Shown here: positions 1 to 6,421 of the stretch, in pieces | How the letters are laid out: every line of letters starts with the position of its first letter | Numbering within the stretch: position 1 is the first letter of the stretch | Source: F23-D06 sp045130275 | GTDB lineage: Bacteria > Bacteroidota > Bacteroidia > Bacteroidales > WCHB1-69 | DNA length: 45,638 nucleotides | Assembly: GCA_045130275.1 (NCBI GenBank) | Contig: JBGUPL010000034.1 | Coordinates: forward strand, 1-45,638 | Direction of reading: 5' to 3' | Translations under genes and position numbers: made by a program | The notes under the pieces: generated by a model | Database searches by the model: none | Seen by the model: the letters and a program-made list of their open reading frames with translations, nothing else | What the model was told of the DNA's origin: nothing

Positions 1-324
1 AAAGGGTCGAAAGCGTTCCCCGTATGGAGCCAGCCGACCAGCCGCGACAAAAAGAAAGAGCAGGACGGCGAGACCGAGAGCGCACCCCAGCCCGCAATGA
101 TGGAGAACGCCAACGGCGAGGACAACGGCGAGGAGAGCCGTAGCGGGCGCGAGCGCTTTAATATGTGTTATTTGTTCAGCAACTTGCAAGTAATACGCAG
201 AGAACCCGCCGCGACCCAGCCGACCGAAAGCGAGACAGCAGAACCGCAGGAAGAACCCGCCGAGGAAGCCGCCGCCGTTATGGTCGCCGCCATCGTAGAA
301 CCCGAACCCATCAACATTTTTTAG
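1..324 (+). CDS. C-terminal part of a mobile-element protein, possibly ArdC-like (partial)
   Basis: The frame is open from the first base of the window with no start codon, so this is the 3' end of a longer gene (107 codons visible). It begins KGSKAFPVWSQPTS, then has a charged Lys/Glu-rich linker, then FNMCYLFSNLQV, then a Glu/Ala/Pro-rich tail. The order 'KG.KAFPVW, linker, aromatic strand ending in FSN.QV' resembles the end of the single-stranded-DNA-binding N-terminal domain of ArdC-type antirestriction proteins carried by Bacteroidetes conjugative elements (family knowledge, recalled rather than searched). The low-complexity acidic tail is not diagnostic. The next small gene follows after 15 bp behind a good ribosome-binding site, so the two are probably co-transcribed. 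Family assignment is tentative. Confidence 0.5.
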   Translation, partial: KGSKAFPVWSQPTSRDKKKEQDGETESAPQPAMMENANGEDNGEESRSGRERFNMCYLFSNLQVIRREPAATQPTESETAEPQEEPAEEAAAVMVAAIVEPEPINIF

Positions 325-339
325 AAAGGAGGCGCGGCA

Positions 340-537
340 ATGATGGACAGAATAACAAAGGCACTCACGGCGGAAAAATACCACCTGCCGAAAGTCGGAC
401 AGTACACGGGCGCACAACTCGCGGAAATGCTGGAGACCAGCAACGCACCCGCCGCCACGGTGGAGGCGTTCAGAAAATACGTAGTTTACGCCACTTTGAA
501 CGCACCGAAAAGAATCGTAATACAGCCGCCCCAATAA
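340..537 (+). CDS. Small hypothetical protein (65 aa) of the mobile-element remnant
   Basis: A 65-residue protein with no family I recognise. It reads as a mostly helical, soluble protein with no signal peptide or membrane segment; a central stretch TGAQLAEMLETSNAP suggests a small helical domain. The start is supported by AAAGGAGG about 10 bp upstream, which is unusual because most genes in this window have no Shine-Dalgarno sequence. It lies 15 bp after the ArdC-like fragment and is followed within 25 bp by a strong terminator, so it is the last gene of that transcript. Confidence 0.55.
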   Translation: MMDRITKALTAEKYHLPKVGQYTGAQLAEMLETSNAPAATVEAFRKYVVYATLNAPKRIVIQPPQ

Positions 538-558
538 GGGCGGAAACACCCACCCAGC

Positions 559-600
559 AAGGCGCAAAGATCCGAAAAACGGAACTTTTGCGCCTTTTTT
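559..600 (+). terminator. Strong intrinsic terminator after the mobile-element genes
   Basis: AAGGCGCAAAG (559-569) pairs with the segment 585-596 with one bulged T, and an inner stem TCCG/CGGA (571-574 with 580-583) closes the loop. A run of six T follows at 595-600. Confidence 0.85.
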
Positions 601-620
601 CGTGCCATTTTCCAAAAAAA

Positions 621-648
621 ATTTTTTCCGCCATCCGGCGGAAAAAAT
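621..648. terminator. Perfect 12-bp hairpin, bidirectional terminator-like
   Basis: ATTTTTTCCGCC (621-632) pairs perfectly with 637-648 around the 4-nt loop ATCC. The A/T-rich outer half gives a U-run on both strands. It lies 21 bp after the previous terminator. Confidence 0.7.
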
Positions 649-669
649 ACGGCGGCATTCCTCAATGGC

Positions 670-722
670 AAAGGTGATAGCCGGAAACTGAGGTTTCCAT
701 CTTTTCAGGAGGCATCACCTTT
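670..722 (+). terminator. Bulged long hairpin, possibly a third terminator or a remnant RNA
   Basis: AAAGGTGAT (670-678) pairs with ATCACCTTT (714-722). After a bulged A, GCC (680-682) pairs with GGC (711-713). Inside, GGAAAC (683-688) pairs with GTTTCC (693-698). A short T-run follows. It is the third hairpin in about 160 bp, in a gene-free stretch. It may be a terminator or part of a structured RNA; the sequence does not decide. Confidence 0.4.
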
Positions 723-804
723 TGTTTCGTCATAATCGGTTTAAAAGATGATTGTCACACAAGAAGCTTTTGCTAAGAGTAGTGATAAGAGTTCAGCTCC
801 TTCC

Positions 805-999
805 CTATCTGTATAGCAATTCCAAGATGTTTTTCGCTGTTTCCGCATCGTGAAAGGTTATCATATTGTTTTCAGTGAAATGGTAGCCGAGAATGTTGAC
901 GCTGCCATACCAAATGTCGCTTCGATCTATGATTCAGCAGTTGAAGTCAATGTCTGGCCAGATAGTCAACCTCATTTTTATGACAGAAATTGTATCCGC
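805..999 (-). pseudogene. Decayed C-terminal fragment of a PLD-domain (helicase-type) protein
   Basis: On the minus strand one frame reads through LTIWPDIDFNC, a stop (TGA at 936-934), then IIDRSDIWYGSVNILGY, ENNMITFHDAETAKNILELLYR and a stop at 807-805. The pattern 'DFN.AIIDRS..WYGS.N.LGY...NMI.F.D.E.A..LL' is what I recall from the C-terminal phospholipase-D-like domain of some bacterial DEAD/DEAH helicases and restriction-linked proteins. The in-frame stop in an otherwise well preserved stretch, and the lack of any start or upstream coding sequence, indicate a dead fragment. A 267-bp open frame on the opposite strand (from 850) is its shadow and also runs into the promoter and riboswitch. 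Confidence 0.5.
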
Positions 1000-1043
1000 T
1001 TTTTTCTCATCGAAGTCATTAGAAAAAAGATTGACTTTTTTTG

Positions 1044-1051
1044 TATCTTTG
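1044..1051 (+). promoter_or_regulatory. Bacteroidetes -7 promoter element for the citrate operon
   Basis: TATCTTTG followed by CCGCC matches the Bacteroidetes TAnnTTTG -7 core. It lies just upstream of the cobalamin riboswitch and in a T-rich tract. I see no clean -33 TTTG at the usual spacing. Confidence 0.65.
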
Positions 1052-1056
1052 CCGCC

Positions 1057-1234
1057 GGATTCGGGTTCTCACCGATTAATAGGGAATCCTGTGTAAATCA
1101 GGAGCTATGCCCGTAGCTGTGAGTTCCAAATGAATGATTAGTGAAGAGAACTGGTGTGCATGATGTCATTGGGAGTTACTACACCCCGAGAAGACGCACA
1201 TCGGTGGAACAAGCCAGAAGACCTGCCCGTATCC
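1057..1234 (+). promoter_or_regulatory. Cobalamin (B12) riboswitch upstream of the citrate lyase operon
   Basis: The order of conserved blocks matches the cobalamin riboswitch. There is GGGAA (1082-1086), then a TGTGTAAATC block, then GCTATGCCCGTAGCTGTGA. After a variable peripheral region comes the B12-box-like AAGCCAGAAGACCTGCC (1211-1227). The closing helix pairs 1057-1065 with 1226-1234 with one mismatch. It is preceded by a promoter and followed by a hairpin plus T-run (1275 onward) and then citD. In this class, binding of a cobalamin normally reduces expression of the downstream genes, so the citrate operon is predicted to be expressed when B12 is low. What is odd is the cargo: no B12 synthesis, transport or B12-using gene lies downstream. 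Confidence 0.88.
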
Positions 1235-1274
1235 GTATCCGCAGCTTTCGGGATCAAGAGCTTGGGGGATTTTT

Positions 1275-1306
1275 CGGAATGGTTTCAGGGCCATATTCCG
1301 CCCTTT
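1275..1306 (+). terminator. Possible riboswitch-linked terminator
   Basis: CGGAATGG (1275-1282) can pair with 1291-1300 (CC, bulged AT, ATTCCG). CCC and TTTTTGTTTT follow. Its place, 40 bp after the riboswitch closing helix and 100 bp before citD, fits an attenuator, though Bacteroidetes riboswitches often act on translation. Confidence 0.5.
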
Positions 1307-1405
1307 TTGTTTTCCCAGCTGTTATTATAATAATAATGAACAAGAATTTGATGTCTCATTTCTTGTAGCATTTATGAAAATAGTTTAACACCAAAAATAA
1401 AAAGT

Positions 1406-1687
1406 ATGGAAGTAAAAGAAGCATTTGCGGGAACATTGGAGTCGGGCGACATCCTCATCCAAATCTCGCCTTCAGAAGAACAGGGTCTGCACATTGAATT
1501 GCAGAGTACCGTGGCCTACCAGTTCGGCAGGCAAATCAAGCAAGTGATTACAGAGACATTGGAGGGTCTTGATGTCCGTGACGCTAACGTAAGGGCCACC
1601 GATAAAGGAGCACTCGATTGTACTATCCGCGCTCGCGTGACCGCCGCCGCTGTCAGAGCGACAGGTAAGGATGTGTGGAAAGACTAA
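1406..1687 (+). CDS. citD: Citrate lyase acyl carrier protein (gamma subunit)
   Basis: A 93-residue acyl carrier protein of cytoplasmic citrate lyase, close to the usual length of about 95-100. AGTLESGD near the N terminus is the family signature. Ser13 is the expected attachment site for the 2'-(5''-triphosphoribosyl)-3'-dephospho-CoA group that carries the acetyl/citryl thioester. KGALDC in the C-terminal half is also conserved. It is the first gene after the riboswitch, about 170 bp downstream of its closing helix. citE starts 25 bp after its stop, in the order D-E-F seen in other citrate lyase operons. Confidence 0.93.
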   Translation: MEVKEAFAGTLESGDILIQISPSEEQGLHIELQSTVAYQFGRQIKQVITETLEGLDVRDANVRATDKGALDCTIRARVTAAAVRATGKDVWKD

Positions 1688-1712
1688 TGTAACGAATATA
1701 AAATTTCAGAAT

Positions 1713-2615
1713 ATGAGACTGAGAAGAACAATGATGTTTGTGCCGGGCAATAATCCCGGAATGATGGCCGATGCCCACATCTATGGACCGGATTCCATCA
1801 TGCTCGACCTGGAGGACTCCGTCACCATGGCCGAGAAGGACACAGCCCGACTGCTGGTCCACAACGCCCTGAAAACCATTGACTACGGCGACACCGAAAT
1901 GGTGGTGCGCATCAATCCGCTCAACACGCCTTACGGCAAGAAAGACGTAGAAGCCGTGGTGAAAGCCGGTGTGGATGTCATCCGTATGCCGAAGACAGAG
2001 ACAGCCGAAGAGGTCGTCGAGCTGGAACAGGAAATCGAGAAGGTTGAAAAAGAATTGGGTTGCCTCGGTCGCACCCAAATCATGGCCGCCATTGAGAGCA
2101 CCAAAGGCATTGTCAACGCTTATCCCATCGCTACCGCCTCGAAGCGCATGATGGGTATCGCCCTCGGCGCCGAGGACTACTGCGCCAACCTGAAGACGCA
2201 GCGTACACAGGGCGACAACCCCAACTTCGGCATGGAACTGCTTATGGCACGACAGATGATTGTCATAGCAGCAAGGGCCGCCGGCATCGATGCACTTGAC
2301 ACGGTATATTCGAACCTGAACGACATGGATACCTTCCGCAGGGAAGTGGAACTCATCAAGGCTTTGGGTTTCGACGGCAAGTCGATCATCAACCCGCGCC
2401 AGATTGAGATTATCAACGAGGTGTTTGCCCCCAAACAAAAGGACATCGACAAGGCCCTCACCATCCTCGCTGCCATTAAAGAGGCCGAGAAGAAAGGGTC
2501 GGGCGTTATCGCCGTTAACGGCAAGATGGTCGATAAACCCGTCGTTATCCGCGCCCAACGCACTATTGAGTTAGCCATCGCATCAGGAGTTTTAAATAAG
2601 GAGGAATTAGCATGA
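1713..2615 (+). CDS. citE: Citrate lyase beta subunit (citryl-ACP lyase)
   Basis: CitE cleaves citryl-ACP to oxaloacetate and acetyl-ACP. It belongs to the HpcH/HpaI aldolase/citrate lyase family. Visible motifs are RRTMMFVPGNNPG at the N terminus, LDLEDSV (metal-site region), VVRINPLNT with the substrate-binding Arg, AAIEST with the acidic ligand, and LGAEDYC. The start chosen is ATG 1713, giving 300 residues and beginning MRLRRTMMFVPG like other CitE proteins. A longer frame from 1671 would overlap citD and add 14 unconserved residues. The stop overlaps the citF start by 4 bp (ATGA), so the two are translationally coupled. Confidence 0.95.
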   Translation: MRLRRTMMFVPGNNPGMMADAHIYGPDSIMLDLEDSVTMAEKDTARLLVHNALKTIDYGDTEMVVRINPLNTPYGKKDVEAVVKAGVDVIRMPKTETAEEVVELEQEIEKVEKELGCLGRTQIMAAIESTKGIVNAYPIATASKRMMGIALGAEDYCANLKTQRTQGDNPNFGMELLMARQMIVIAARAAGIDALDTVYSNLNDMDTFRREVELIKALGFDGKSIINPRQIEIINEVFAPKQKDIDKALTILAAIKEAEKKGSGVIAVNGKMVDKPVVIRAQRTIELAIASGVLNKEELA

Positions 2616-4147
2616 GTAGCATAAAAGAAAGAGCAGCCCTCGTAGAACAGGCTGCCGACCAAATGGGCAAAGAAGTATATAAGGGCACGAAGGCAAAGAT
2701 CCAGGAACCCCGCACGGAGTTCAAGACCAGCAGCCCAAAAATTGTCACCCTCGAAGAGGCCATCCGCAAGAGCGGATTGAAGGACGGCATGACCATCTCC
2801 TTCCACCACCATTTTCGTGGCGGTGACAAGGTGGTGAACATGGTGGTTGATAAATTGGCCGAGATGGGCTTCAAGAACCTCTCTTTGGCCGCCTCCAGTC
2901 TCCAGGACGTACACGAACCGTTGATTGAGCACATCAAGAACGGTGTCATCACGGAGATTTCGACCAGCGGACTTCGCGGCAAACTCGCCGATGAGATTTC
3001 GCGCGGCCTGATGGACAAGCCCGTGGTGTTCCGCTCGCACGGCGGGCGCGGCAGTGCCATCCGCAACGGAGACCTCCATATCGATGTGGCCTTCATCGGA
3101 GCCTCGTCAAGTGACCCGTTGGGCAATGCCAAAGGTTTTTCTCGCTCCGAGAACGCCAAGAGCATCTGCGGCTCATTGGGTTATGCCATTCCCGACGCTC
3201 ACTTTGCTGAAAAGGTGGTAGTGCTCACCGATGACCTTGTGGACTATCCCAACACGCCCAGTTCCATTTCCGAACACCTTGTTGATTATGTGGTAGTTTG
3301 CGACAGCGTGGGCGACAGCTCCAAGATTTCGTCGGGTGCCATTCGCGACACCAAAAACCCCCGCGATATCCTCCTGGCCAAGCAAGCGGCCAAGGTGGTC
3401 ATCAACAGCGGCTACTTCAATAACGGATTCTCCATTCAAACCGGCTCGGGCGGTGCTTCGTTGGCCGTGGTGAAATACATCCGCGAGAGCATGATTGAAA
3501 AAGGCATCAAGGCATCGTTCGCCTTGGGCGGCATTACTGCCCACATGGTGAAACTGCACGAGGAAGGTCTCATCGACCGTCTGGTTGACGTGCAGTCATT
3601 CGACCGCGCTGCTGCCGAAAGCCTCATGAACGATCCTATGCACCGCGAAGTGTCGGCCATTGCCTATGCCAGTGCTGACGAACCTGGTTCAGCCACCCAC
3701 TTCCTTGACATCGTGATTCTCTCCGCTTTGGAGGTGGATGTCAATTTCAACGTCAACGTGCTGGTGGGCAGCGATGGCATTATCCGTGGTGCCATCGGCG
3801 GTCATCCCGACACCGCAGCTGACTGCGGCATCTCTATCGTGGTTTGTCCGTTGTTGCGTGGACGAATCCCATGCGTGGTGGATGAGGTGACGACCCTCAT
3901 CACCCCCGGCAACACCGTTGATGTGGTGGTCACTGAATATGGCATTGCCGTCAATCCCAACCGTTCCGAGATTGCCGAGCGCCTGAAGGCCGCTGGATTG
4001 AATGTTGTCACCCTCGAATCCTTACGCGACCGTGCCCTCAAAGTCATCGGTCAGCCCGACCCGTTGCCTTTTGGCGACAAGGTGGTCGGCGTGGTGATGA
4101 ACCGCGATGGCTCAGTAATGGATGTTATCAAGAATATTTGTGAATAA
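2612..4147 (+). CDS. citF: Citrate lyase alpha subunit (citrate:acetyl-ACP transferase)
   Basis: CitF (511 aa, normal length about 505-520) swaps the acetyl group on the carrier protein for citrate, forming citryl-ACP and free acetate. It reads as the family from end to end: FHHHFRGGD in the N-terminal third, FIGASSSDPLGN, the glycine-rich IQTGSGGASLAV, and the C-terminal DVVVTEYGIAVNP stretch shared with CoA-transferase-like enzymes. It overlaps citE by 4 bp and precedes citX by 2 bp. Citrate lyase would be complete with CitD and CitE. Confidence 0.95.
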   Translation: MSSIKERAALVEQAADQMGKEVYKGTKAKIQEPRTEFKTSSPKIVTLEEAIRKSGLKDGMTISFHHHFRGGDKVVNMVVDKLAEMGFKNLSLAASSLQDVHEPLIEHIKNGVITEISTSGLRGKLADEISRGLMDKPVVFRSHGGRGSAIRNGDLHIDVAFIGASSSDPLGNAKGFSRSENAKSICGSLGYAIPDAHFAEKVVVLTDDLVDYPNTPSSISEHLVDYVVVCDSVGDSSKISSGAIRDTKNPRDILLAKQAAKVVINSGYFNNGFSIQTGSGGASLAVVKYIRESMIEKGIKASFALGGITAHMVKLHEEGLIDRLVDVQSFDRAAAESLMNDPMHREVSAIAYASADEPGSATHFLDIVILSALEVDVNFNVNVLVGSDGIIRGAIGGHPDTAADCGISIVVCPLLRGRIPCVVDEVTTLITPGNTVDVVVTEYGIAVNPNRSEIAERLKAAGLNVVTLESLRDRALKVIGQPDPLPFGDKVVGVVMNRDGSVMDVIKNICE

Positions 4148-4149
4148 AT

Positions 4150-4659
4150 ATGGAAGTAACGCTTGACCTTCTCTTGGCCAGTCGCGACGCGCGTTGGCAG
4201 CACCAACAGGAACTGCTTCGTCAGCATCCTGACCTGACCTTGGTGTGCCTTACCGTGGTGATGCCTGGGAAGGTTAAGCGCAACGACCAATCGCTGATTG
4301 TGGCACACGCCGCACTGGAGGTGCTCAAAGCGGAATTTGGCAGGGAGATTGCTTTCATTGAGGAGCGCGATCTGCCGACAGGTTTTGAAGCCTTTTTGCT
4401 CTGCACCGCCGAACTGTATGATGCCAAGCGGCGTGTTTGCCACATTGAAGAGACGCACCCGTTGGGCCGGTTGTTCGACCTTGATGTCATCCGACCTGAC
4501 GGCACACCTGTGTCCCGCACGGAGATTGGACTACCTCAACGGAAGTGTATCATCTGTGACAATGAAGCCCGCTACTGCATGCGCAATCACACGCACAGCC
4601 AAGAAGAACTGCAATCACACATCACGAATCTTATCGATGATTATGTACACAGAGTTTGA
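4150..4659 (+). CDS. citX: Apo-citrate lyase phosphoribosyl-dephospho-CoA transferase
   Basis: CitX (169 aa) attaches the triphosphoribosyl-dephospho-CoA prosthetic group to Ser of CitD. Family features are the N-terminal LLASRDARWQHQQELL, the MPGKVK segment, GRLFDLDV, and a Cys-rich end with RKCIICDNEARYC and a following Arg/His motif. It starts 2 bp after citF and overlaps the start of the next gene by 17 bp. In several other bacteria CitX is fused to CitG; here it is separate and CitG is fused to CitC. Confidence 0.92.
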   Translation: MEVTLDLLLASRDARWQHQQELLRQHPDLTLVCLTVVMPGKVKRNDQSLIVAHAALEVLKAEFGREIAFIEERDLPTGFEAFLLCTAELYDAKRRVCHIEETHPLGRLFDLDVIRPDGTPVSRTEIGLPQRKCIICDNEARYCMRNHTHSQEELQSHITNLIDDYVHRV

Positions 4660-6382
4660 AATACGCGAACTTCGTTTGACGATCCCCCGCCATCGGCAGA
4701 TGGTGGAGCGATTCTTGTCGGCTAACGGCCTGCGTCTGGATCCTGTGGACTACTATGCCGGCGTGTTTGCCCTTGACGGCGAAGAACTCTTGGCTGGTGG
4801 AGGATTGTCCGGCAATATCATCAAGTGCATTGCCGTTTCGTCCGAATTGCGCGACGAAGGTCTTTCGAATCGTCTCATATCCCACCTCATCAGTGTGGCG
4901 TACGAAAGAGGGTGTCAGAACATCAAAGTCTTTACCAAGCCTTCCAACCGCAATATTTTTGAGAGTTTGAGTTTTCGCCTTTTGGCCGAAGCACCTAAAG
5001 CAATACTTATGGAAACGGGAACCCAAGGGATTGAGGATTATTGTCGGTATCTGCGTTCGCTTCGGGTGGATGGCGAATGTGGCGTTATTGTGATGAACGC
5101 CAATCCTTTTACCCTCGGGCATCGTTATCTGATCGAGCAAGCTGCACAACGTGTGTCGCATCTGTTTGTCATCGCCGTCAAGGAGGAAGCGTCGCTGTTT
5201 CCGTATCAGGAGCGGATAGCTATGATACAGCAAGGGTGCGCAGATCTTCAGAACGTCACTGTTTGCGAAGGCAGCGACTACGCCATCTCGGCAGCTACTT
5301 TCCCGACCTATTTCCTGAAAGAGTTGTCGGAAGCCAGCGAAACCCAGATGCGCCTTGATCTCGACCTATTCCGTCGACACATCATGCCCGCCATAGGAGC
5401 CAACGCCTCCGAGCGTTGCACTATTATCCGTTTTATGGGCAGCGAGCCGACAGACACCCTGACCAATCGCTACAACGAACTGATGCGGGAAATGCTTCCC
5501 CAAGTGGAAACGATTGAAAGAATGACTCTTGACGGGAAAGCCATCTCGGCCACGGAAGTACGCAAGGCTTTGGACGAAGGTAGTTTGCGATGCGCTTTGC
5601 CGTTGGTTCCTGCCACAACGGTTCCCTACCTCATCGTCCAATTGGCCATCCGAGCTTTGACTTTGGAACTCGACACCACACCCAAGCCCGGGTTGGTGGA
5701 CCGACACGACAACGGGGCGCACAAGGACATGGACTACGACCTGATGGCACGGAGCATCCATGCGTTGCGGCCTTATTTCGTGCAAGTGGCATTAGGAGCC
5801 AACGCTTCCAAGCGTTGTATCTCATCTTCCTATATCCAAAACCTGCAAAGCATTGGCATTGAAGCAGAAAAGGCCATGCTTGCCGCCACGGGAGGCGTGA
5901 ACACCCATAAGGGCGCTTTCTTTTCAATGGGCTTGGCTATCGCCGCTGCGATTCAGTCACCTAATGACATTCAAGCAGGCATCAAAGAAATCGCCAAACT
6001 GTTTCCTAATACCCAAGGCACCCACGGAAGCGAGGCTGTTAGTCGATACCAAATCAAAGGTGCATTGACGAACGCTATTGAAGGCTATCCCCTACTCTTC
6101 TCTGACTGGCTTCCTTATTATCAAAGCGTTCGAGAGGAACCATACGCGCTGCACAAGACCCTGTTGCGCATCATGGCAGCTTTGGACGATACCAATATTT
6201 ATTATCGCACCGATGCCGACACCGCCCAATGGGTGAAACGTCAGGCAGAAGAGGAATTGAAAGATTTTCGTATAGAAAAACTTAAGGAGATGAACGACGA
6301 GTTCATTCGTTACAACATCTCGCCGGGTGGTTGTGCCGACATGTTGGCACTAACCGTCTTTATAGATTCGATAAACAATTAA
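4643..6382 (+). CDS. citCG: Fused citrate lyase ligase and triphosphoribosyl-dephospho-CoA synthase
   Basis: A 579-residue fusion. Residues 1 to about 130 form the GNAT-like domain found at the N terminus of CitC (GLSNRLISHLI). Residues about 145-330 form the nucleotidyltransferase-type ligase domain (NPFTLGHRYLIEQA, MGSEPTDTL, SATEVRKAL), which acetylates CitD using acetate and ATP. From about 340, TPKPGLVDRHDNGAHKDMD, GGVNTHKGAFFSMG and THGSEAVSRY are hallmarks of CitG, which makes the prosthetic group from ATP and dephospho-CoA. ATG 4643 is chosen because MYTEFEIREL matches a CitC start; an in-frame ATG at 4637 is an alternative. Two short palindromic DNA repeats lie in frame inside it (5394-5421, 5793-5820), each seemingly adding residues that normal CitC or CitG lacks. 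Confidence 0.88.
   Translation: MYTEFEIRELRLTIPRHRQMVERFLSANGLRLDPVDYYAGVFALDGEELLAGGGLSGNIIKCIAVSSELRDEGLSNRLISHLISVAYERGCQNIKVFTKPSNRNIFESLSFRLLAEAPKAILMETGTQGIEDYCRYLRSLRVDGECGVIVMNANPFTLGHRYLIEQAAQRVSHLFVIAVKEEASLFPYQERIAMIQQGCADLQNVTVCEGSDYAISAATFPTYFLKELSEASETQMRLDLDLFRRHIMPAIGANASERCTIIRFMGSEPTDTLTNRYNELMREMLPQVETIERMTLDGKAISATEVRKALDEGSLRCALPLVPATTVPYLIVQLAIRALTLELDTTPKPGLVDRHDNGAHKDMDYDLMARSIHALRPYFVQVALGANASKRCISSSYIQNLQSIGIEAEKAMLAATGGVNTHKGAFFSMGLAIAAAIQSPNDIQAGIKEIAKLFPNTQGTHGSEAVSRYQIKGALTNAIEGYPLLFSDWLPYYQSVREEPYALHKTLLRIMAALDDTNIYYRTDADTAQWVKRQAEEELKDFRIEKLKEMNDEFIRYNISPGGCADMLALTVFIDSINN
5394..5421 (+). repeat. Palindromic repeat inserted in frame in citC part of citCG (copy 1)
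   Basis: TAGGAGCCAACGCCTCCGAG runs into CGTTGCA. The core CAACGC (5401-5406) pairs with GCGTTG (5413-5418). It encodes GANASERC, between MPAI and the conserved RFMGSEP, where CitC proteins normally have only a few residues. Copy 2 in the same gene is nearly identical. Confidence 0.7.
5793..5820 (+). repeat. Palindromic repeat inserted in frame in citG part of citCG (copy 2)
   Basis: CAACGCTT (5800-5807) pairs perfectly with AAGCGTTG (5810-5817) around CC, flanked by the same TAGGAGC as copy 1. It encodes GANASKRC in the same reading frame as copy 1. It lies between the CitG segment RPYFVQVA and LQSIGIEAEKAML, which usually sit close together. Confidence 0.72.
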
Positions 6383-6421
6383 ATTGCAATAAATCAACAA
6401 TTTAACTAAAAACATAAAACA

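Noticed and set aside
165..677. 170-codon frame in the left region
   Set aside because: Overlaps the ArdC-like fragment and the 340-537 gene in another phase and runs through two terminators; composition is Arg-rich shadow sequence.
850..1116. 88-codon plus-strand frame
   Set aside because: Antisense to the PLD-domain relic and continues through the promoter and into the cobalamin riboswitch.
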